64,000 nt of DNA from an uncultured Paracoccaceae bacterium (GTDB lineage: Bacteria; Pseudomonadota; Alphaproteobacteria; Rhodobacterales; Rhodobacteraceae): positions 1 to 64,000 of the forward strand of contig CANMTD010000004.1 of the NCBI GenBank assembly GCA_947500775.1. The letters run 5' to 3'. Below, one piece after another: positions 18,031 through 26,745 of this stretch. Under the pieces are notes generated by a model that was not told where the DNA came from, made no database searches, and worked only from the letters and a program-made list of their open reading frames with translations. A program made the translations under genes and the position numbers. Within the stretch, counting starts at the first letter, position 1. Every line of letters starts with the position of its first letter.

Positions 18031-18940
18031 AATGCGTCCTCCGTTCCACCAGCCGCCGCTGGATCAGCGTCAGCACCATGACAAACCCCAGGAATACCAC
18101 CGTGATCGCCGCGCCGATGCCCATCAGGTTCTGCTGGATGCCCTTTTCATAGATCGCGAACATCATCACATAGACCGATTTCGACGGGCCCCCGCCCTGG
18201 GGGTAAAACGCCTCGACCATGTCGAATACCTGGAACGACCGGATCAGGCTGATCGTCACCACGAACACCGTGGTCGGCCCCAGCATCGGCCATGTCACCA
18301 GCCGGAACCGCTGCCACCCGGTCTTGGCGCCGTCCAATTCGGCGGCGTGGTACAATTCGCGCGGGATCGAGGTAAGCCCCGCCAGATACAGCACCATGTT
18401 GAACCCGAACCCCTGCCAGACCCCGATAAAGGCGACGGTCCAGATCGCATAGGCCCGGTCGGTCAGCCACAGCGGGAACCCCTCGGCGCAGCCATGCGCG
18501 TACCAGCCCCAGGCCTCCAGCCATGTGCCGCAGCCGCGTTCCAGCGTGGTGTTGACGAAACCGATGGTCGGATGCAGCGCGAATTCCCAGACAATCGCCA
18601 TGGCGATCAGCGCGGCCATGACCGGCAGGAAATAGATCGTCTTATAGAAATCCCCGAACCGGCCCAATGAGTTGATCAGCAAAGCCGCCCCCAACCCCAG
18701 CCCCACGGTCAGCGGCACCACCACAAAGACATAGCGGAACGTCGCGCCGAACATCTTTTCATAGGTCGATCGGGTGAAAATCTGGACATAGTTCTTCAGC
18801 CCCACGAAATCCGCACCCGCATTGCCCAGCGAATAATCGGTAAAGCTCAGCGCGCCAGCCACGCCGATGGGCAGCAACAGGATCACCACCATCAGAAACA
18901 GCGCGGGGCCGATGAACCACATATGTGCATATGATCGCAT
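18023..18940 (-). CDS. UgpA/MalF-like ABC transporter permease
   Basis: A 305-residue permease with about six membrane segments and an EAA-type loop (AAELDGAKTGWQRFRLVTWPML). The start at 18940 gives a TGATG overlap with the stop of the ATPase gene, and begins just before the first membrane helix; an upstream extension would lie inside the ATPase gene. Second gene of the operon. Confidence 0.93.
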   Translation of the reverse strand: MRSYAHMWFIGPALFLMVVILLLPIGVAGALSFTDYSLGNAGADFVGLKNYVQIFTRSTYEKMFGATFRYVFVVVPLTVGLGLGAALLINSLGRFGDFYKTIYFLPVMAALIAMAIVWEFALHPTIGFVNTTLERGCGTWLEAWGWYAHGCAEGFPLWLTDRAYAIWTVAFIGVWQGFGFNMVLYLAGLTSIPRELYHAAELDGAKTGWQRFRLVTWPMLGPTTVFVVTISLIRSFQVFDMVEAFYPQGGGPSKSVYVMMFAIYEKGIQQNLMGIGAAITVVFLGFVMVLTLIQRRLVERRTHYV

Positions 18941-20073
18941 CAGGCCACCACCGCCGTCCGGGCCTGCGGCAACCGCAGGCGTTTGCCGCCCGGGGCAAAG
19001 ATCATCGCGCAATCCTGTTTGGCGGCGCATCGGATGGGCGCGCCCGCGGCCGGGGCCTGGGCGGGCGGCACCCGCATGGTCAGCGGCTGTTCCAGCCCCT
19101 CGACCCCGACATGCAGAAACACATCCGATCCCAGATTTTCGCGGTGCACCACCCGACCGGCCAATCCGTTGGCGGCAGGGGTCAGATGTTCGGGGCGCAG
19201 GCCCACGGTCACCGGACCGCGCGTATTGCGCAATTCCATATCCACCGGCACCCGGTAGCCCAGAATGCGCAAGGCACCCGCGCCGTCCACCTCGCCCGGG
19301 ATCAGGTTGATCTTGGGCGATCCGATGAACCCCGCCACCTGGACCGTATCGGGATCGTCATAGATCGCCCCCGGCGCGCCCAGTTGCAGGATATCGCCGC
19401 CCATCATCACCGCCATCCGATCCGACATGGTCAGCGCCTCGGCCTGATCATGGGTCACATAGATAAAGGTCGTGCCCAGCGACCGGTGCAATTGCGACAG
19501 TTCGGCCCGCATATGCACCCGCAAGGCCGCATCAAGGTTCGACAGGGGTTCGTCCATCAGAAAGGCCACCGGCTGACGCACCATCGCCCGGCCCAGCGCG
19601 ACCCGCTGGCGTTGCCCGCCCGACAGTTGCCCCGGCTTGCGCCCCAACAGGTGGTCGATTTTCAGTATCTCGGCGGTGCGCTGCACCTCTGCCCGCAACC
19701 CCGCGCGTTTGCCGCGCGACACCAGCGGCCCGATCAGCGGCAGGTTTTCGACCCGCCCCAGATCGCGCAGCTTCAGCGGCGTCAACATGTTATCAGCGAC
19801 GCTCAGATGCGGGTACAAAGCATAGGATTGGAACACCATCGCCAGATTGCGCGCGGCAGGGCGCACCGTGGTCACATCCTGCCCGCCGATCTGTACCTGC
19901 CCGGCATCCGCCGCCTCCAGCCCCGCCAGAATGCGCAGCAAGGTGGATTTGCCACAGCCCGAGGGACCCACAAGGGTCAGAAACTCGCCCGGCCGAACGG
20001 TCAGATCAACCCCGTTCAGAACCGGCGTTTCCCCAAAGGATTTTGCAATCCCCCGCAGCGCGATTTCGGTCAT
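18940..20073 (-). CDS. UgpC/MalK-like ABC transporter ATPase
   Basis: A 377-residue ATP-binding subunit. Walker A GPSGCGKST, signature LSGGQRQRVALGRA, Walker B VAFLMDEPLSNLD and the switch histidine in YVTHDQ are present, followed by a C-terminal TOBE-like regulatory domain typical of carbohydrate and glycerol-phosphate importers. It is the first gene of the operon and is divergent from the LysR regulator, with LysR-type boxes in the gap. Confidence 0.94.
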   Translation of the reverse strand: MTEIALRGIAKSFGETPVLNGVDLTVRPGEFLTLVGPSGCGKSTLLRILAGLEAADAGQVQIGGQDVTTVRPAARNLAMVFQSYALYPHLSVADNMLTPLKLRDLGRVENLPLIGPLVSRGKRAGLRAEVQRTAEILKIDHLLGRKPGQLSGGQRQRVALGRAMVRQPVAFLMDEPLSNLDAALRVHMRAELSQLHRSLGTTFIYVTHDQAEALTMSDRMAVMMGGDILQLGAPGAIYDDPDTVQVAGFIGSPKINLIPGEVDGAGALRILGYRVPVDMELRNTRGPVTVGLRPEHLTPAANGLAGRVVHRENLGSDVFLHVGVEGLEQPLTMRVPPAQAPAAGAPIRCAAKQDCAMIFAPGGKRLRLPQARTAVVA

Positions 20074-20122
20074 GGCAGCCCCCGCCCCTTAGTGCGACAG
20101 CGCCGTTGATAATGAGTCGTCT

Positions 20123-20157
20123 TGTCATGTGTGTGACATGATATTAGCGCAACTAAT
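20123..20157. promoter_or_regulatory. Candidate LysR-type operator region
   Basis: Two inverted repeats lie in the 111-base gap between the divergent transporter and LysR genes. TGTCA-N6-TGACA occupies 20123-20138, and ATTAG-CGCAA-CTAAT occupies 20143-20157. The second is a textbook T-N11-A LysR box. They are adjacent, fitting binding of a LysR tetramer that controls both directions. Confidence 0.6.
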
Positions 20158-20184
20158 GGCGGGCCAAGCAAAGCCGGAGCCGCC

Positions 20185-21045
20185 ATGCGCCCCAACAGCC
20201 ATCAGTTCGCCGCCTTCGCCTATTCCGTGCGCGAAGGCACCCTGTCGCGCGCCGCCACCCGGCTGGGCGTCACCCAGTCGGCGATCACCCAGCATCTGAA
20301 CAATCTGGAACGGATCATCGGCACACGGCTTCTGGTGCGGCGGCGCGACGGGGTCGAACTGACCCGCGCGGGGCAGGTGTTCTATGAACTGGCCGACCGT
20401 CTGGTCACGCTGGACACGCTGATCACCGAAAAGATCGAAGGTTACCGCGATCTGGGCACCGGGCACCTCAGCATCATCGCCAACGCCCCCCGGCCCGCGC
20501 TGGGGTTCATCGCCGAATACAAGGCCCGCTATCCCGACGTCGAGATCGAATTCACCCTGTATGACTGGACCCGCGCGATGCGGCTGTTGCGCGACCGGCA
20601 GGTCGATCTGGCCATCGTCACCGAACCCGAAAAACTGGACGCCTTCGTGTCGCATCCGGTGGGCGGCGCGCGGTACAAACTGTACATGCGGCCCGATCAT
20701 CCGCTGGCAGCGGGCGGCGCGGTATCGCTGGCGCAACTGGCGCGCGAAACCGTCCTGCTGCCCGAGGAAGGATCGTTCACCGAACGCGTGGTCACCCGCA
20801 AACTGGACGCGATGGGCCTGTCGCTGAACCGCCGCGTGCGCACCACCACCTTCCCCCTGATGCAAGAGGCGATCCTGCACGGCGTCGGGGTCGGGCTGTT
20901 TCTGGACGACAGCCAGCACCCCTCGACCGATCTGGTGGCGCTGGACGTGGCCGAGATGCCCGAAACCTATCAGACCTGCGTGGTGACACCCGCCGACAAA
21001 CACGACCTGCGGCTGGTCCAAAGCTTTCTGGATATCGCGCTGTGA
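20185..21045 (+). CDS. LysR-family transcriptional regulator
   Basis: A 286-residue regulator with an N-terminal winged helix-turn-helix (GTLSRAATRLGVTQSAITQHLNNLE) and a C-terminal LysR substrate-binding domain (about 90-286). It is transcribed away from the ugp-like operon, with operator-like repeats between the two, so it most likely controls that transporter and itself. The inducer is unknown. Confidence 0.92.
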   Translation: MRPNSHQFAAFAYSVREGTLSRAATRLGVTQSAITQHLNNLERIIGTRLLVRRRDGVELTRAGQVFYELADRLVTLDTLITEKIEGYRDLGTGHLSIIANAPRPALGFIAEYKARYPDVEIEFTLYDWTRAMRLLRDRQVDLAIVTEPEKLDAFVSHPVGGARYKLYMRPDHPLAAGGAVSLAQLARETVLLPEEGSFTERVVTRKLDAMGLSLNRRVRTTTFPLMQEAILHGVGVGLFLDDSQHPSTDLVALDVAEMPETYQTCVVTPADKHDLRLVQSFLDIAL

Positions 21046-21204
21046 TCCGCAAACGACCCCGGAATTCCGGCCCCGCCCCTGTTCGGTTCTGGCGCAACGC
21101 AGCCATACAGGTGCTGTACGCTGTGTGTACGCCTTCTGCACCGCCCCTCAGCGCAGAATAAACAAGCTGTCGGGACCCTGCATTTCGCCTGAACGCCGCC
21201 GCGC

Positions 21205-23224
21205 CTAGGCCCCGGCCTGTTCGCTTTCCTGCGCGGCCAGTGCAGGCGAGGCCGCAGGCAGCCAGATCGAAAAAACCGTGCCCTGCCCCGGTGTGCTTTG
21301 CGCCGAAATCGCCCCGCCCGCGCGATCGATCAGCTTGCGGCTGATCGACAGTCCCAGACCGGTGCCATCCCCCTGTTTGGTGGTAAAGAACGGATCGAAG
21401 ATTCGGGCCAGCACCTGTTCCTCCATCCCCTGTCCAGTGTCTTTGACGGTGATCTCGATCCCTTCGTCGCCTGCCTGCGATTTCACCCGGCTGCCGATGC
21501 TCAGCGTCCCGCCGTCCGGCATCGCATGCACGGCGTTGACGATCAGATTGACCAGCACCTGCTGCAACTCGGTCCGGTTCATCTGGATGCTCCGCCCCGC
21601 CGCCAGACCAAGATCAAGGGTGATGTCGCCGCGGTTCAGCAAATGCTGCACCAGGGGCAGGCTGTCGCGGATCACATCGTCCGGCGCGTGCCCTTCGACG
21701 CTGTCGGCGTATTCCTCGGGGCGGGCGAATTGCAACAGCTTGCTGATCAGAACATGCACCTTCTGAATCTGTTGCTGGATCAGGTTGAATTCGGTTTTCA
21801 AAGGCGCGGTGCGCGGCCCCAGATCATCGTGGATCACATCCAGATTGCCCTGAATGACCGCGATCGGATTGTTGATTTCATGCGCGACACCAGCGGTGAT
21901 CTCACCGATCGCGGCCAGCTTTTCGGATACGATCAACTGGCGGGTCGTCGCCTCAAGCTGGCGGTTGGCGTGTTGCAGATCGGCGGTGCGGGCCGCAACA
22001 TGGGTTTCCAGTTCTTCGGCCCAGCCGCGCAGGCGGGCATCGCGTTCCTGCAACTGATCCAGCAACAGGTCCAGATGGGCGGCGACATGGGTGATCTCAT
22101 CCCCGCCCGAGGTATCGGCGCGCACCTTGCTGCGCGCGCCCAGATCGCCGCGTTCCACCTGATGGATCGCCGCGTTCATCCGTTCCAGCGGGGAAAAAAT
22201 GCTGCGCGCCCAGCGCAGAAAGATCGGGACCGACAGAAAGATGCTCAGCAAAAACGCCCCGGCCACGGTCAGCAGCGTGCGCCGCTTGGCCGCCAGAAAC
22301 GGCTGATCCAGAAACCCGACATACAGCATGCCGACGCGGGTGCCGAAACTGTCGATGATCGGTTCATAGGCCGAAACATACCAGTCGTTGACGACAAAGG
22401 CCCGGTCCAGCCAGACCTGCCCTTCGTCCAGCACCGCCATGCGCACCGCCGCCGAAACACGGGTGCCCAGCGCGCGCACATTTTCGAACAGGCGGACATT
22501 GGTGCTGATCCGGACATCTTCCAGAAACAGGGTGACCGTGCCCTGGCTGCCCTCGATCAGGCTGGCATCGGGATAGACCAGTTCATTGATCCGGTCGATG
22601 ACCGCCAGATTGCGGTTCAGCAACACGCCGCCCACCAGGGCACCGCCCCCGGTGGGGGTGGCCGCGTGCACGACCATGCCCCGCGTTTCCTGCGTCCGGT
22701 CGGTCGGAACGGCCGCTTCGGTCGGGACCAGCGGCAGCCGGGCACCGGCGGCAAGCGCCGGATCGATCCGGGCCAGAACCTCGGCGCTGAAAATGTCGAT
22801 CACCGCCCCGTCCTGCCCCGCGATGGCCTGTTGCACCACGGGCCATTGGGTGGCCTCACCATCGTTCCGATCCACGAAATACAGGAAATCGAATTGCATC
22901 CGCTGTCGGGCCGCATCCAGAAACCCGGCCAGTTCCGCCGCGTCGCCCGTGCTTTGCAGTTCCGCCAAGGCATGGGACTGTCCCAGCGCGGTGATCGCCG
23001 CGCGGCGGCTTTCCAACAGGCCGGCCAGATGCTGGTGCGCGATGGTCAGGTCGCTGTTGACCTTGGCGATGGTCAATTCGTCGAACCGTTTGACCCATCC
23101 CGATACGGTGGTGCCCAGCAGAACCGGCAGCACCACCAGCATCGGCAAAAGCGCGATCAGCAGCAGCCGGAACCGGACCGTGCGCCAGAACGCGCGCGGG
23201 GGACGAGCCGGGCCCTCTTCGGCC

Positions 23225-23232
<8 letters not shown>
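21205..23232 (-). CDS. Sensor histidine kinase with large periplasmic sensing domain
   Basis: A 675-residue membrane kinase: one N-terminal helix (about 20-43), a cache-like extracytoplasmic domain (about 44-315), a second helix, HAMP, a short coiled coil, then HisKA with the phospho-acceptor in GVAHEINNP (about residue 452) and HATPase_c with NLIVNAVHAMPDGG, DTGQGM and GTGLGLSIS. The start at 23232 overlaps the response-regulator stop by eight bases. It is the last gene of the formate dehydrogenase operon, so formate or a redox-related ligand is a plausible signal; that is inference. Confidence 0.93.
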
Positions 23233-24604
<1,372 letters not shown>

Positions 24605-24641
24605 AAGTTGCGGAAACCTTTTCGCATGCGTCAGCCGCTGC

Positions 24642-24767
24642 CTAGTCGATGCGCGTTGCCGGTCCGCTGTATTGCTCGCGCGACGAAAAACCGGCAGTCG
24701 CCAGCAGTGTGTCTGCCAAGACTGCCACAATTGCGATCGACACAAAAGCAAGGATCATCGTCTTCAA
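24642..24767 (-). CDS. 41-residue single-membrane-helix peptide in the formate dehydrogenase operon
   Basis: A short gene not found by standard ATG-based searches. A TTG start at 24765-24767 is preceded by AAGGAG with six-base spacing. The product begins MKTMILAFVSIAIVAVLAD, a single hydrophobic helix, followed by a polar C-terminal tail (GFSSREQYSGPATRID). It lies 36 bases after the FdhC stop and 37 bases before the regulator start, all on one strand. It could be a small accessory subunit of the membrane dehydrogenase. I infer this from context; no family is recognised with certainty. Confidence 0.7.
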   Translation of the reverse strand: MKTMILAFVSIAIVAVLADTLLATAGFSSREQYSGPATRID

Positions 24768-24803
24768 CGCCAACTCCTTTTCATATTCATCCGGTGCATG
24801 GGG

Positions 24804-26018
24804 TCATTCGGCCGGGGTTTTGTCCGGCTCGGCCTTGCCCGTCACCTCATCATACCACAACCCGTGGTGTTCGCGGGCCCATTGCGCCTCGACCTCGCCG
24901 CTGCCCATGGCGTCAAAGGCGCCCTCCATCCCGACGCTGCCCAGATAGATATGGGCAAGGATGATCGCGATGAAGACGATGGCGACGATGCTGTGCCACA
25001 GTTGCGCGAACTGCATTTCCTGATGCGGGGCCAGAACCTCGGGCAAGGGGGCCATGCCGACCAGCCCGGGCAGGCCCAGCGCATTCAGCTTTTCAAAGGT
25101 GGCGGCGAACATCGGCATCTGGAACGGAAACAGCAGCGACAGGCCAGAGACCGAGATCGACACCCCCAGCACGATCACCGACCAGAAGATGATCTTCTGG
25201 CCCGCGTTGAATTTCTTGGCGGGCGGATGCACACCTTTGGAAAACAACCCGCCGCCCACGGCCAGCCATTTCAGGTCGGTCTTGTTGGGGATGTTTTCGA
25301 CCACCCACAGCACGAAGACCATGATCAGCGCGATCATGAAGGCCCAGGCGAAATTGTTGTGGACCCATTTCCCGGCAATGGCGACGGGGGCAAAAGCCTC
25401 TTTCCCGATCAGCGGGATCAGCAGGAACCGGCCGAACAGCTGCGACAGACCGGTCAGACCCAACAGGATGAACGATCCAGCCATCAGCCAATGGGCAAAG
25501 CGTTCCACCGCCTTGAACCGCAGAACGGTTGTGCCGGTCCGTTCGCCGTCAATCCGGATACGCCCGCGCAGCAGGTAAAACAGCACCAGCGCCACCAGCG
25601 TCGCCAACAGCGTATAGCCGCCATAGGTCATCAGCGGGCCCTTGCGGAATTCCAGCCACCACATGCCGCCGTCCTGCACCAGAACATTCGCCGCCGGTCC
25701 GCGCGCCGATACGGTGGTATCCGCCGATCCGAAGCGGATCGCGCGCCAGGTTTCCGAATCCGACACGCCGCCCAGCGTGCCCAACTGCCCCGCGATCCCC
25801 GCCGCATGGTCCGGATCGCCGGTCGCGGTGCTGCGAAATGCGTTGTCCACGGTCTGCCCGTTCTGGCGGGCCAGAATATCCTGCAACGTCTGCGCGCCAC
25901 CAGTGGCCGCCCGCGGGTTTTCTGCGGCGCCATCCGTGGCCTGAGCCATGACCGGCGCTCCGGACACGGCCATCGCGATCAGGACGGCAAATAGACAAAG
26001 AAGATTTCGCAAGGTCAT
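24804..26018 (-). CDS. fdhC: Formate dehydrogenase gamma subunit (cytochrome b556)
   Basis: A 404-residue membrane subunit that anchors periplasmic formate dehydrogenase and passes electrons to quinone. It has a cleavable signal peptide (MTLRNLLCLFAVLIAMAVSGAPVMAQA), an extended periplasmic N-terminal region, then about five membrane helices with heme-ligand histidines (RFAHWLM, KWVHNNFAW, LWHSIVAI, LAHIYLG). The extended N-terminus makes it longer than E. coli FdoI (about 210 residues). It follows fdhB across a 118-base gap containing a strong hairpin. Confidence 0.93.
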   Translation of the reverse strand: MTLRNLLCLFAVLIAMAVSGAPVMAQATDGAAENPRAATGGAQTLQDILARQNGQTVDNAFRSTATGDPDHAAGIAGQLGTLGGVSDSETWRAIRFGSADTTVSARGPAANVLVQDGGMWWLEFRKGPLMTYGGYTLLATLVALVLFYLLRGRIRIDGERTGTTVLRFKAVERFAHWLMAGSFILLGLTGLSQLFGRFLLIPLIGKEAFAPVAIAGKWVHNNFAWAFMIALIMVFVLWVVENIPNKTDLKWLAVGGGLFSKGVHPPAKKFNAGQKIIFWSVIVLGVSISVSGLSLLFPFQMPMFAATFEKLNALGLPGLVGMAPLPEVLAPHQEMQFAQLWHSIVAIVFIAIILAHIYLGSVGMEGAFDAMGSGEVEAQWAREHHGLWYDEVTGKAEPDKTPAE

Positions 26019-26097
26019 GCGCGCGTTCCAGATTGTTCAAGAATTCATCAAATGACGCGGCGGACCAAAGCTGCCCCGCACACGCCAGAGTTTGCTC

Positions 26098-26130
26098 TGT
26101 GCCGGGGCCGCAATCGGCCGCCCCGGCACA
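26098..26130 (-). promoter_or_regulatory. Intercistronic hairpin between fdhB and fdhC
   Basis: TGTGCCGGGGC (26098-26108) and GCCCCGGCACA (26120-26130) form an 11-bp perfect stem, seven bases after the fdhB stop. No T-run follows, so it probably adjusts mRNA stability or relative expression of the membrane subunit. Confidence 0.7.
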
Positions 26131-26136
26131 GTGTCG

Positions 26137-26733
26137 TCAGTTATTGGCCTTGGTCTCATAGGCTGTACCCCAGCCCCAGGCCCCCGACCCGAACCCGCGC
26201 GACACCACGCGTTCGCGGTAGATCGCCGAAACGATGTCACCGTCCCCGGCCAGCAGGGCCTTGGTCGAACACATCTCGGCGCAGATCGGCAGCTTGCCCT
26301 CGGCGATCCGGTTGCGCCCGTATTTGGCGAACTCGGCGGTCGAGTTGTCCTCTTCCGGACCCCCGGCGCAGAAGGTGCATTTGTCCATCTTGCCGCGCGA
26401 TCCGAAATTGCCCGCCTGCGGATACTGCGGTGCACCGAAGGGGCACGCATAGAAACAATATCCGCAACCGATGCACAGATCCTTGGAGTGCAGCACCACA
26501 CCGTCTTCGGTCTGGTAGAAACAATCCGTCGGACAGACCGCCATACAGGGCGCATCCGAACAATGCATACAGGCGACCGAGATCGATCGTTCGCCCGGTT
26601 TGCCGTCTTCGATCGTCACCACGCGGCGACGATTGACGCCCCAGGGCACCTCGTGTTCGTTCTTACAGGCCGTGACGCAGGCGTTGCATTCGATACAACG
26701 TTCAGCGTCGCACAGGAACTTTGCTCTTGCCAT
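26137..26733 (-). CDS. fdhB: Formate dehydrogenase beta subunit (four 4Fe-4S ferredoxin)
   Basis: A 198-residue electron-transfer subunit with four cysteine groups: CIECNACVTAC, CMHCSDAPCMAVCP, CIGCGYCFYACP and CTFC...CAEMC. Together these hold four 4Fe-4S clusters linking the catalytic subunit to cytochrome b. Unlike E. coli FdoH (about 300 residues) it has no C-terminal membrane helix. AAGGAG precedes the ATG. It is 12 bases downstream of fdhA. Confidence 0.96.
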   Translation of the reverse strand: MARAKFLCDAERCIECNACVTACKNEHEVPWGVNRRRVVTIEDGKPGERSISVACMHCSDAPCMAVCPTDCFYQTEDGVVLHSKDLCIGCGYCFYACPFGAPQYPQAGNFGSRGKMDKCTFCAGGPEEDNSTAEFAKYGRNRIAEGKLPICAEMCSTKALLAGDGDIVSAIYRERVVSRGFGSGAWGWGTAYETKANN

Positions 26734-26745
26734 TCTAAGGTCTCC

